From Taeniopygia guttata (Eukaryota; Chordata; Aves; Passeriformes; Estrildidae): a stretch of 64,000 nucleotides of DNA. The position numbers and the translations under genes were made by a program. How positions within the stretch are numbered: the first letter of the stretch is position 1; each line of letters opens with the position of its first letter. The notes under the pieces are model-generated. The model was not told the origin of the DNA, made no database searches, and saw nothing but the letters and a program-made list of their open reading frames with translations. The stretch lies in the NCBI RefSeq assembly GCF_048771995.1, contig NC_133026.1, positions 122,720,501-122,784,500 on the forward strand, in the 5' to 3' direction. Shown piece after piece: positions 11,567 to 23,586 of the stretch.

Positions 11567-14500
11567 AAATGCTAAACTAGCATATGATTGTTCTGCGACT
11601 TGACCCACCTCTGTATGCACAGGTGATTCTCCTGGCAGCACTGCTGACCATTGGAAATCTTCTCTTAGGGTGTGCTCTCCTGGCACAGGTAACAGAACCA
11701 TTTCCCACCCACCATGCTTGCTCTGCCACACATTCAGCCTTCATCAATTACCCAATACATTCTCAGCTATCCAGGCAACCACACTTACTATTTCCTACAT
11801 TTAGGGGCTTCCATTCATATCCCTGCTTTTCTTTCACTGGTACAGATGTCTGAAGTGTTTTGTAGAAAGACTGTTTGTTTTCATCCCCTTCCCAGCTTGT
11901 ATTTTAAGGAATTTTAAGGAGTTATTTTAGGAATAATCAGGCCAGATCACTTTCTCATTTCTAGGCAGAGAGAATTGGCAGATCATCAGTAAAGACAATA
12001 CCTGTGGAGAGAGGAGATATTAGTGTTAAGGTACTGTTGAAATACAGATCTGGAGGAAGACGACTCAAGCATACTCAAGAAAATAAAAGTTGACAAGAAC
12101 TGATGCATACAGTTGACATCAAGAGAGCAGAGATCCTTTGGAGCAAAAGGAAGTGAACTGGCTGATTATTGCCTACCAAAGAGGAGAAATAGGATTTACT
12201 CATAAGTAAATCTGAGCACAGTGGGAAAGAGCTAGATAAACCAATGGGTGATTGATGTTTGTAATTACTTTGCAAGTAACTTCAGGCTAGATTTTTGAAG
12301 ATGGCCTCTAACCAAGGGGAAAAAAACTCCATATTTCTGTGTATTAGACTTTAGTCTATGTTGTGGCAGAGATAAATAAATATTAAAAAAAAAAAAAAGG
12401 TGTGGTAGCAATATGAAAATACTGTTGCTAGGCGGCTATTGGAGACAAAATAAAATGCACTTTTCAGTCCTGAACTACAGCAAAGATTTTCAACACACTA
12501 AAGTCTGTCTCTCATATTCACTTTTTTCTTTTTGTTTTTTGATACAAACACTTTTATATCTCCTACATAATTAAAAGCAAGAACAGATTTAACGAAGCCA
12601 CACTAATGTGTTTGCTGATTCTTTGAAGTTTGGAGTTTAAAAGAGTAGATTTCTGGGGAGAGAAAAATAATTTATTTGATGCTAATGATTATTTAAAGAA
12701 TTAATTAGTAGTTCCTAGTTATATTTAGCTTTGTCCCCAAGAACTGATAACTCATCTTAAAATCAATGGTTGCCTAGAGATAAGCAATTATATAATTTTA
12801 TTACTTGCAGACAAATATTGTCTTGGCCTGTAATGATGGGCAGAAGCTTAAAGTTGTGATTTTATCAGAGTTTTGGAAGTTTCAGCAAGACATACGCATT
12901 GCTTTTGACATTCCTGTCAGATTCTCACCAATTTTTTGTTATGCACGCAACAATTTCCATTATGTAATTTGTGTTTTTATTTAAGGGTGGAATAAGGATG
13001 CAAGCATGGATTTTCATTTTGTTTTGGCTTTCTTTTTTTAATTCTCTCATATTTTAAAAATATTTTTGTAAGAAAAAATATAATTCTGTGCAAGTCATCT
13101 TTGCTGAGAGCTTTGGCTGGCTGAGAACCAGCAATTTTGGCAGAATCAGTGTTTGCCACTTAATTCTTCCAGTTCATCTGAGAAAGAGGATAAGTCCCTG
13201 GTAGATGTGAATTTGCTGAATGTGAGCTGCCTCTAAATACTGAAAGAAAATATTGCAAAGGCCAGTCACAAGAACTATAATGAAATGAGTTCTTATTGAA
13301 ACCAATGAGTTCTTATTGACTGAGCATCTTCTGTGCTTTCACAGATTTGACTTATTGCAAGCTAGATTCTTTACAAGCAGCACTAGTTTTTCTGAAAATT
13401 GAAAGTGAAAATAAACCACATAATCAATGTAAGAAAAAAAGTCCAACCAACATAGCAGCCTCAATTTATGAGAAGCAGCAATTTTCAATACATGTTTGTT
13501 GTCTCTGCCAGCTTTCACTACTACAGAAGTTTCAAAGCCAAATTATTACATTCTCTTAAGGAATACTACTTAGCATTGTTATTATTATTTAGTTTATTGC
13601 TGGCACGAGTGCTTACACAGTAAGAAGGATTAGGCTAACCAAACAGTTAAACCTGGGATAATCAAGTAGCCTGCTGTGGATTGGAATTGGATTATATAGA
13701 CATTTGCAGGACTAGAATACATGTGGGAGGTGTTGGAGGTGTCCACTCTCTCTCCAGGAGCATTCATTTTACTTATTTTGGCTGAACTTTCCTAGGAAGC
13801 AGCTGATGTATTTGCTCTCTTTGCTTTCATGGAGGGAAAAACAACATTTTACTGTGCTGGAAACCTTTCACCAGCTCAGTAGAGGCCTGCAGAAGCTGGG
13901 GAAAATGCAAGTAACCTTCTTCTAGGGCATGCTCCTGTGTAAAATCATACACCTCTCTTACTGACAGTCAAATAGATTTTTCTTTTTTAACTTATAAGTT
14001 GCAATACCTATCACCACTTATAGACAAAAATTAAACACATCATATAAAACTTGCTTTAGTTTATTAATGAAGAGTAAGACATTAATGAGTGGCATTTTAA
14101 GTGCTGCAGAACAACCCTGTATTATGTCTGTAATGCCATCACTTTCCTTTTTGTATCTATAAGGCTGCACAACTTGCTTTTTTAGAAACAGTTTTTGTAT
14201 AAAAAATTGACTTCTCCTGTTGTGTGCTGTACTTTGAGTGCAGTGAGGAACATGGCACATGGTAGAATTCTGGCCTTAAAAAATGTTGCTTGTTTTGACA
14301 TGTCATATCAATTAATACCTCATATAAAAATCACATAGAAAACTTCATGTCATAGTGAAACAGCAATTTTCTCACCAGTCAAGCACAATGGGGGATCCTC
14401 TTGTAAGGATTTAAGTCTAAATAATGCCTTTTTCTCCCTCTGGTTCTTGTTTCACTTTGCATTTTTTTCTGCTTAATGAAGAAAATAAAGGACTTCAGAT

Positions 14501-15160
14501 CATGAAGGACATCAAATAAACATGAGCATTTAGTAAGATGATGTCATCTTCATACTTTATGAGTTCATGGAGATAGTTGAATAGAAACACAAAAGAAGAA
14601 AAGGAAAATACTCATTACTCATTATCTGACATTAGCTATTCTTACCACATTGCAGTGTCACTTTTTATTTCACTCATATGAAAGAGATGCTTTAAGAAAC
14701 ATTTTGAAACCACAAGAATGAAATATCTATTATCTTTGGTATTGGTTCTGTTTATCCTCGAGGTAGACCTTTGTGTGATGCTGTGTGCTGACGGAGAACT
14801 CTGGCAAGCGCATCTTCCATCTTCAGGTGTGTGCATGCAGGAGCTAGAGGTGGAAGGTGAGTGTCTGATGGGCAGAGCCAGGGCAGTGCTGAGGAAGGAA
14901 AGGAACATTCTGGAGCTTTGCTGAAGGCTCGTGAAGAATTGGAGCATTATGTTGGTGAGTGGTTCAGTGTAGGAAGACAGTGCAGATAAAAGAACTACCT
15001 TCGTTTTTAGAAATCAGAGTATGAGGTCTTTTTAACCTGTTTAATGAAAGAGTTTATCTTATTGATCTATAAAGTTCAGGGCTGGGAATATGTAAACGTG
15101 TAACCAGCGCATGGTAAAACCTTGCCTACGGTTCATGCTCCACGAGATGGAGCCAGAACT
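11567..15160. other. Non-coding stretch, no gene recognised
   Basis: AT-rich unique sequence. A 16-bp motif (AATGAGTTCTTATTGA) occurs twice 20 bp apart at 13284-13299 and 13304-13319. The plus frame at 14718-14924 starts with a signal-peptide-like hydrophobic run (MKYLLSLVLVLFILEV) but has no domain after it. An A run lies at about 12384-12398. No CR1 tail was found. Confidence 0.55.
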
Positions 15161-15164
15161 GCCT

Positions 15165-15460
15165 TTAACACGCCAGCACAAGCCCTGGGGACAGCCGCAG
15201 CCGGGCTCTGCCCGCGGCGCTGCCCTTGCCTTGCGCTTCACCCTCGGAGCTGCTGCTCGCCCTGCCCCTCACACCAGGGCAGCCCGGCTCGCACGGAACG
15301 AGGGACACGCTCTGATCCACCCCACACCATCGCCTCCTCCTCCTTCTCCTCCTCCTCATCCTCCTCCTTCCTCTGCGCTCCCGTGCTGAGGAATTGCCGG
15401 CAGCGCAAAGAAACCCTGCAAAGACACCAGCGCCTCGCTGCTGGCAGCCCTGGGCAAAGG
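15165..15460. promoter_or_regulatory. CpG-dense block, candidate orphan CpG island
   Basis: By eye this roughly 300-bp block holds about 21 CpG dinucleotides and is strongly GC-rich, while most of the window has CpG only rarely. It includes GCCCGCGGCGCTG, AGCCCGGCTCGCACGG and TGCCGGCAGCGCAAAG. CpG retention implies hypomethylation in the germ line, the usual signature of a promoter-type CpG island. It contains a CCT-repeat tract. All frames are fairly open, as expected from high GC, and none resembles a known protein. No TATA box or clear start direction can be chosen. It could be the promoter or first exon of an unannotated transcript or of a distant gene, or a recently inserted GC-rich sequence. 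Confidence 0.6.
15332..15374 (+). repeat. (CCT)n trinucleotide tract
   Basis: An imperfect run of CCT/TCC units (CTCCTCCTCCTTCTCCTCC and onwards) lies within the CpG-dense block. On the minus strand it reads as GAG/GGA and would encode a Glu-rich stretch in one frame. Simple repeats of this type are common in vertebrate GC-rich promoters. Confidence 0.9.
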
Positions 15461-16240
15461 ATGCTGTCCCCTGTCTGCATCTGCAGTTTGTTGTTCGGCT
15501 TAGCTGAGGCAATAATGCATGAGAAAAACTGGGGGGGTGAAACTGGAAGTAAAATATGCAACACCTGGCAGTGAAACAGAAGGAATACTTTTTGGGTCAC
15601 TGAGTTGCATGTGGAAAGATATACTTCCTACTGATTTTAACAAAACAACAAAGCCTCTAATTGGAATCCTTCTAGGAATACATGTGCTACATGGAAAAAA
15701 CCCAGACCCATAAAATCACATAGTGGGTGATAATGGATTTCAGAACAACTTGGAGTTTTGAAATTGACTGCAATGAAAATTAACTGATCTGATGTAAGAG
15801 TCAGTGATACCAAAAAATACTACTGCTAAAAAAACATCCTTTGGCAAGTAGGTGTCCTTTGAGGTCAGCTGGAATTGCTGGTTGAACACATGAAGCTTAG
15901 ACTGAATCCCATGCTAGAAATGTGGAGCTAACTGAGCAAGGCTGTACACTGAGGGGTGTCTGTGAAGATGCCTTTCCAGGAAGGTTTCTGAGTCAACAAG
16001 TGTCCAAAATCTGAGACAGGTCTGCAAGCAGGAAAGTCTGAATAAAACATTTTTGAAAACTTTTAAATGACCAAAATATAAAAATGCTGTTGTTTTAAAG
16101 TCAACAATTTCAAGCAATAACAGTCTAATTTTTGCAAGGAGAGCAATTATTTATTGCATCACTAGATTTTACAAATCAAAAAACCCTATTCTTCAGGATT
16201 TGACAGTCATGTATGTGAAAGAGAGCCAAACCCCCTCAGT
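15461..16240. other. Non-coding stretch, no gene recognised
   Basis: AT-rich sequence between the CpG-dense block and the next CR1 element. No gene or repeat is recognised. Confidence 0.55.
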
Positions 16241-16602
16241 TACAGAATCACAGGATGGGTCAGGTTGGAAGGGACCACAGTGGTCATCTGGTCCAGTCTC
16301 CCTGCTCAAGCAGGGTCAACCCAGAGCACATCGCACAGGATTGTGTTCAGATGGTTTTTTAATATCTCCAGTGAGAGAGACTCCACAACCTCTCTAGGTA
16401 ATGTGTTCCAGTGCTCAGTCACCCACACAGTAAAGAAGTTCTTCCTCACATTCAGGTGGAATTTCCTGTGCATCAGTTTCTGCCCATTGCCTCTTGTCCT
16501 GTTGCTTGGCACCACTGAGAAGAGCTTGGATCCATGCTCTTGCCGCCCCTCCCTTCAGTTACTTACAGACATGGAGGAGTCCCCTCATACAGCTGCTTTG
16601 CC
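16241..16602 (-). repeat. CR1 LINE 3' end, 5'-truncated (about 360 bp)
   Basis: The plus strand reads as the reverse complement of a CR1 3' end: AGAATCACAGGATGGG, GGTTGGAAGGGACC, TCATCTGGTCCAGTC and TGCTCAAGCAGGGTCA. On the minus strand the ORF2 C-terminus is visible (for example [20 protein letters not shown], then [11 protein letters not shown] at 16515-16306), followed by the 3' untranslated tail. The element breaks off at about 16.60 kb, so only the last part of the reverse-transcriptase ORF is present. The long frames on both strands here belong to this repeat and are not host genes. Confidence 0.95.
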
Positions 16603-17806
16603 ACTGCATCCACTGTGAATGTCCAGTCAGACTTATTGGCCTGAGCCTGGTCTGATGGACACGACTGCCAGGGCTGAGGGCCATTAATAGCTAATTAAAA
16701 GCGTGAAATAAAAATTTTCTCTTAAGGCAGAGTTTGTATCCTGAATTGTAGAGTATGGTTTTCATTTATTTGTAGAGGGATGTGAATGTGTGTAGATGTA
16801 CAAACAACCTGCTGCATCACACTAGGGTGGAGTTGTTATTGTGTCTTCCTTGTGCTGTGGTGGGAGAAGGGTGAAGCACTAGGCAGTAGCTTCTTTGTTT
16901 GGCTCCTAAAAACGTCACTTGACATACATAAAACTGACCTAATCATAACCAGAAACTGAATTTGGTGTCTTTTGCCAAGATAAAAAAGCTTTTTTTGTTT
17001 GTATGCTTCTCATGATGTATGTTACTGCTGATATCTCCACCACTTTGCCCTTTGGTCCGCTAGAAGCAGCAAAATACTGAAACATGATAACCGAGAGGAT
17101 TATGCAAACAAAGGGAATATTTACATGTAGAGAATAATATTGACATTTGGATCTGCCTTACAGTGTTCCCTCAAATTACACTGAGCAAGAATATATTCGG
17201 GCTTCTTTGTTAGATTTGCATGCTGTATGAATTATGACTGATTCTTAAAAATATGAGGTGCATTACTAGTAAGCTCAGACACCGAGTAATGCGTGGCTAA
17301 AATTTGTAGTCAACTTATGGTTGACAGCTAATGCAAACAGCTGGAAGACTGTAGAGAACCAAAATGCATTGAAAGTGTCTCATGCCCAGCAATTGAAAGT
17401 GCACTCAGATTTTTCTTCAGCCATCTTATTTCATTGAAAACATCCCTTAAGCGTAATTTAATCTCTTTTAAATGTTAGCAATCCTATGACAAATGAGTTG
17501 CATAGGAAGAAATATCTGTGAGAAGCATCTTAGCAAATGCCTTTATTGTTAGGTAAAAATAACATTTTGTCTGACAAGGAAAGAAATATTTGCAAGACAT
17601 GGGTGGGTTGTGGTTTTTTTTGGGTTTGTTTTTTTTTTTTAAGATTGCTGTTATATAAATATTACAAAATCGTAACGCAAACACTTTCAATGAGAAATAG
17701 CTTTCTCTCATTTGTTCTTTTTTCTTTTTTTTTTAGTTCATTTAAAAAAGGGGAAAAAACCCATAGGGAGTCAAGGGTTAGCAAATATACTGGTACACTT
17801 ACTGAC

Positions 17807-17838
<32 letters not shown>

Positions 17839-20504
17839 GTGACAAAGGCAAAAGAGGCTGTACTGACCTTTATGAAAGAAGAGATCCATGGGGAAAGGTT
17901 TCTTTCTGATGGACAGGAAGCTATCCAATTCAACCATTAAAGATAGCAAAGGAGGATGTTTAGCACATCTGTTATCCCAAGGAGTCAAAAGCAACCTCAG
18001 GCTGTTACTTCTCTAAGGCTAAAAGTGTACTTACACAGAATATCTCATTTACAGAAACTATAAAACACTTCAATGCACTCAGTTTAATCAAATAAGCTAG
18101 CTACCTGTTAGTGTTTCAAGGTAATATTTTTTAAATATTTATTGTTTTGCTTTCAGTATTTATTTTTCTCACTATGCACATAATCCCAAATTTCACATTC
18201 TGATTACTATACTACATAACTCTCCATGACTTCTCTATAGTACAAGGCAGGCTCTCTGTTAATCAGTTTCTTATGCAAAATGCATAAGTTCCCAATGCAT
18301 ATCTGGATATAATAGTTATAGATAATCAATATTTACTAAAGCAAATAGTAAAAATTAGAAGTCTCTAAGAAGTACAGGTCTAATGATAGTACAGAAAATA
18401 CTACTAAAGCTCATTATGTAAACACAAATGATTGTACTCTAGGATAGATAGATGGTTAACCTGTGAAATTAAGGAACCTAAGACTCAGCATGCTACCCAT
18501 TCCTTTAGAGAAGAAGAAAGTACATATTATTTAAAAAAAAATAATCCTGACTTTAGTGAGCAGAGGCAACATCCAGAGTAGTAGGTACCTGTTAGCAGCT
18601 TGTCTCTATTTTGTAATAGAGCCTTGCAATAGGTTGAATGGCTACACGTGTTCTCTTTTGTTTGTTAAAACTTCTCTTAAAAAGGCAGCCAAAACCGCTG
18701 TCAAAAAAGTTTTTATTAAAAAAAGTATTGTAGCTTCATTTGGGCAGTGCTCTCATTTAGTGGAATTCTAATGAAGCTCACTGCACTGGAACAGGACAAA
18801 CTAATAATGATCATGGTTATAAAAAATGGGACTTCAATATGTGCTGGTGGTGTTGATAAAACTGGAAGCTTTCCAGAATTATTTCAGTTTATCTTCATGG
18901 CATGAAAACTAAATAGAGGTAATAACACTGAATACAAGTCAACTGAACATTTTAAATGAACAATTAAATAATCTTTAAATTTAAAAAAATCTCCATGGAA
19001 CATAAAAAGAGTAAGGGCAAAAAGCTTTTACCTAAAAGGACATAAGAAAATACAGGCTGTTCTGGAATTTATAAACAATACCTTGAGAGATTGCTTTAAT
19101 AAATTCAGGAATAAAAGAGGACTAATAGGCAAAAAATGCAAAAAAAACCCACAATGAAAACTGAAGCTGTGTTTGATTCACTGATGTACATATAATATGT
19201 TTTATAAAAAAGCATGGTTTTAAATACATTTCCCAATAAATTTCCCTAGAAAACTCTAAAGTACACATTATTGAACAACATGTCGGGTAGGATGACATTT
19301 GTTAATGATTAGTGAAAACAATCTTAAGCTAAAAAGTCATCTTTACCAATGTATATAAAAAAAAGAAATAGCCAGTAAAGGTGTAGAAAATTACTTCTTT
19401 CTTTAGAAGTATGTTTCTATGTTTTACATGCTTACTGCAAATGAAGAAAAATATTCTAATGAAGTGAAAGTACATGATAGGTAAACTGAATCCCTGATGT
19501 AAAGCTCTCCTTTGAGTTCTTGACTGTGGGGCTGATCTTTACAGGCTGAAATTATTCTTGCAGACATTTGAAATTTAGGAGGATCCCAATTTTCATGCAG
19601 AAGTCAGCTCAGTTGTAATTACATTAAATGGAGCATATTGTATATACATGCATTTCTACATGCTTATTAAAAAATAATGTAGCATATACTTTGTTTCAAG
19701 TGAACATTTACTTAAGAATACGTAGTAATGTGAGCATGACACACTGATTTATGTGGGAGCATGAAATTAGTTTTATGTTACAGTATTTTATGTCTGCCAA
19801 ATCAGAGAAAGTTATAAAAGCTCAAGGGTTTTTCATCTGACAGGGGTATTTTCCTGTTTATTTTCTTAAATAGTAACATTATATTTTACTTAAATGTTGT
19901 GTGAGATTTTTTTTACTCTTTTTGTGAGTAGTTGAAACATGAAAGCTGAAACAGGAAAGGTTGTTTCATGTTACTTTAGAGTATTTATTACTTTTGAAGT
20001 ATTTTGTTTTTAAAAAGGAAATTATAAAAGTTGATTTTGAATGAAAAACATTGAAAGAGAAAAGGAGAACTGTGTATTCTCTGTTTGTATTTTCTGCTTC
20101 TGTCGAGGTCAAGATTGAAGGCACTTGAGGTATTTCATGTTCGGACTCAGGTGTTTATTATTTCTTATCAGTGAAACAGCTTCATGACTGAATTCTACAG
20201 CCTTTTATTAATAAGGTATAAAATGGCTAACTGTCTCTTGTTACAAGGTCTTTTAAGACTAAACTATCTAATTAAGAAATGGCACCTAGATTATTTTCCT
20301 TTTTAACCCAATAACTCAAAGCCTGCAATGCGGACTTTTCTGTTCAATTGCAAAACATCTTCTAAACCCATGAAGAAGAAGGTAGAAGATGAAGAACAAC
20401 ATGCCTCCTCCTTAAAACTTCTATCTTGCTTCATATTTATTTCTATATTGTAAAACTCCAGACTCTAAGTTTTCTATCCTGTGATATTACTCACTTCTAA
20501 CTAA
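16603..20504. other. Long non-coding stretch with homopolymer tracts
   Basis: AT-rich, no gene recognised. T-rich tracts occur at about 17611-17640 and 17717-17734, plus a 27-T run described separately. Frames at 17537-17994 are poly-Phe or poly-Lys products of these tracts. Confidence 0.6.
17810..17836 (+). repeat. Poly(T) run, 27 nt
   Basis: An uninterrupted run of 27 T. It could be the reverse complement of an old poly(A) tail, but no retrocopy body was recognised on the minus strand beside it. Confidence 0.97.
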
Positions 20505-20795
20505 CTAACTACCTGTAATCCCAGTGTTATTAATCAATTTTGGAAGCTTTCTCCACAGCCTCAGGTCAAATGTAGTGCTCCCTTGTGAGTCTGTGTCTTT
20601 CAGCACAGAAAGTTTAAGATTATCAGCATCCAGGATTCCAGCAGAGAACAGTATACACACAGCATTTGCAGTAATAATTTGTTCAGAACGTGTTGTGCTT
20701 TCCTGAGAAAGGATTTGTCTAATTACTGAAAAATAACCCTCCAAATCTGTGATTTTAACCTTTGCATAATGAAAGTTAGCAGACCATGTAAAGAT
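20505..20795 (-). other. Protein-like open frame, identity unknown
   Basis: A minus-strand frame stays open for about 95 codons from an upstream stop near 20795 to the stop at 20505. Its first Met is at 20744. The composition is more balanced than most chance frames here, for example FSVIRQILSQESTTRSEQ, NAVCILFSAGILDADNL and FDLRLWRKLPKLINNTG. I recognise no family. Near the 3' end the minus strand reads ATTACAG followed by GTAGTTAG, a possible donor, but the acceptor side (CTATAG) lacks a good pyrimidine tract. It may be an exon, a decayed repeat ORF or chance. Confidence 0.2.
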
Positions 20796-23513
20796 CTACT
20801 ATAGCAGTTTCCACGTTCATTTTTCACAATTACATTTTGCATTTTGGTTGTTAGTGAGTGGTTCAGGAACAAAGGCTTCTTTCACATTTCAGAGGTGCAT
20901 GTCCACAGCTGTATGCACTTATGTATTTGGCATAAGTTTTAGCACTTCTAGAACTTGCTAGAAAGCTACTGAATTTAAAAAAAGAAAAAAAAAAAAAGTG
21001 GAAGTATGTAATTGCATCCCCAGATTAAAACTATGCTTCAGTGCATTCTCCTTTCTGGAGCTTTTGTCCTGAAAGGCAAAACACCAATTACTGGCAACAC
21101 TAGATACTGACATCTACACATCCCTGTAGCACAGAGGATGTGGATGTGTATGCACATACACAATCTTTCACACTGGATCACAACTTCTGGCAGCAGCAAG
21201 GAAATTAAATGCAGTGTCTTTCGGTTTCAATTTGGTGTTATCTGTTATGCATTGGAAAAGTCTTTGGGTGCCTGTCCCAATGGACTGCCCCAGTCCCTAT
21301 CTCACAGGGAGATAGGAAGCAATTGCACAGGATAAGCCAGACTGTTTACTCACAGCACAGAGAGCTCTACCTGGAGTTATGCCTTATGCAAGTGGAATAA
21401 CTTTTTCCCCTTGCTCACCTCCTGAAAGATACTTTGCTAGCTGCCCACATCAAAGCATTCCAGAGTCTTACAGTAGCAGTGGGAAATGATGTGGAGGCAC
21501 AGTGGGACCCTTGAGAGGGAAGCCAGCTGGGAGGTGCATCCCTGGGGAGATGGGGGTTTCCCAGGCCTGCTGCCTCCCAGACTGTGCTACCCTCTCCCTG
21601 TGTGACTGTCCCCCTTGCCAGAGAGTGGAGGGCAAGGCAAGGGCTCACTGTGTCAGCATCCCTTGCAAAGCTGGAAAAGCCATGACTGGTACATAAACCT
21701 AGGCACCAGGAATCAGCCCACTGGGGTAGGGAAGAGCTTGTTTTCGTGTTTCTCCATATCTCTCCACAATAGAACATTCCATCAGCTTTCTTTGCTGTGA
21801 TTTCCTTTTCCTTTTTATCTTATTTTTTTATTTGTCCAGCTGTTCCATTTTTTGAATCCATGATGTTTCTGAAGTCAAAATAACAAGTGCAAGATAAAAA
21901 AAGGTTTGTCTATTCTAGAATATATTCAAGGTGATGAAAGGTTTAGGATTTGTTTTCAAGATGTTCATGATAGAAATTGGCTCTTGTGTTAGGAAACCAT
22001 GTCGTTTCAGTGGTTTCAGACTCCAGAGCTAGAGAAAAACAGCTTGTTTTTCTTCTATTCAAGGGTAGTGGAACTCAGACACATCCTCCAAACAGAAGGT
22101 GATATTTGGCAATGGAGTACTCATGTAAAAGACATGTTCTAAAAATCTTTCAGCCCTTAGGAAAATTAATGTGTCATGTGAGGAGAATTTTTCAAATTTT
22201 AGGTTGTTGTTGTGAAGTATTTGCCATAGAGGACCAGAATGGCACATATTTTTTAATAACAAAATATAAACATGTGTTTTTAAAAGTGGCCTATCTGCAC
22301 TCCAGTGAACTGGAAGGTAAAAAATTAAGATCTTTCACTGTGACTATGGAAGATGCTTCTAGGTTCTGAATAGCAGAAAAAGCAAGTACGTGTCCCCTCT
22401 GAGCCTTTCAAAAGATATTAAAATTCCTGGACTTGTCTAGACTTTTGCTCTGTAAACCCCATGATTCATGCATTTTCATGGATCTGCTTGCAAGGAACAA
22501 GCTTTTTTTAGGGCATTCCTCTCTCCATACAGTTAAAAACGAGTCCCTGGGCAGAAGAATGTTCAGCACAGGTCACTTGCACAAAACCCAAGGTGCCCAA
22601 AGGTTGCTCATAGCCCTCTGTTTTGGTTCTGTAAAAAGGGTCCCATCAGCAGCCCTGTTTAGCTGCACAGCTACATCCTAAGGCACTGCTCCATGCTCTA
22701 TAGCAGCTGTTTTGTACAATTTGGCTTCCAGTACATTTTCAGGTTCACGGGGTTGGGGATGAATACTTAACTGCTGCACACTCCAGAAGATGACAAAGAA
22801 TTTTTGCATGTTAATTTCTACAGTGTTGGTCTTTAATTCATACCAGACAGTCTTTGCCTGAACATTCTCACCCTAATTCTAGCTCTCAGGAAACAAAGGG
22901 CAGTTTCAGCACCGGATACACAGGGGTTAAAGACCATGACTGGCTGTGCAGCCATTTCAGGAATGGTAACCACAGTTGTGAATATATTACCTTTTATACT
23001 TCCCAGCAGCAAATTCACTGACTGTTCTCAGAGACCTCCTGAGAAACAAGGAGGTGACTTGTCATTTAGCTCCAATATGCAGTAAAGCACCTTTCAACTT
23101 TTTTTTTTTTTTTCTGCTTTTGTGCTTTTTAAATCTTTAACTGGAGGTGTTTCAGAAGTCGTCCTATATGGCATTCCTCTGACATTGTCTCATGTGCTGT
23201 TTTTCCTCCAGTGGAAATAAGGAGCCATGATTTCCAACCTTATTACACCTGTAGCTCTCTGAGGACTGGGCAGCTTTGTCGTGGTAGTTGACCATGTAAT
23301 TGTGCCTCTGATCAGCTCAGCTTTACCCATTTAGCAGGCTGCTAGTGCCCTGGCTGAGCAAGGGCAGATTTCTTTCCCCCCAGAGCTCCCTCTTGGAGGG
23401 GTGTGGCTGGACCCTGGGGTCAGGTCAAACAGCCTCATGCTCCTGAAGCTGGAGTCCCTCCTGTGTCTGGCCACAGGGGTTTGCTGTGCATAGTGGACTG
23501 TCAAATTGTAATT
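20796..23513. other. Non-coding stretch, no gene recognised
   Basis: No gene is supported. Bases 21480-21720 are GC-richer and give overlapping frames on both strands (120 codons minus at 21415-21777) without recognisable motifs. A T run lies at about 23099-23113. Confidence 0.5.
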
Positions 23514-23586
23514 TCATACACTCATACAATGGTTCAGGCTGGCAGGGACCTTAGAGTTCATCTGGTTCCAACCATGGGCATGGAAC
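23514..23586 (-). repeat. CR1 LINE 3' stub (about 70 bp)
   Basis: The plus strand shows the reverse complement of a CR1 end in decayed form: CATACAATGGTTCAGG, then GGCAGGGACCTTAGAG, TTCATCTGGTTCC and AACCATGGGCATGG. Only the last part of the 3' untranslated region remains. Confidence 0.8.

Noticed and set aside
11584-11853. Frame with a membrane-like N-terminus after the pyrimidine tract
   Set aside because: The frame leading from the acceptor is closed by early stops, and the hydrophobic stretch alone is weak evidence.
14718-14924. Small secreted-peptide-like frame starting with a hydrophobic run
   Set aside because: The signal-like start is followed by sequence without a conserved cysteine pattern or cleavage context, and the flanks show no exon signals. 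Chance is more likely.
15122-15600. Overlapping long frames on both strands (up to 150 codons)
   Set aside because: They arise because GC-rich, CpG-dense DNA has few stop codons. The peptides are low-complexity (Ser-, Arg- or Glu-rich) and show no known domain.
17537-17994. Frames on both strands with long Phe or Lys runs
   Set aside because: They are direct translations of the poly(T) tracts.
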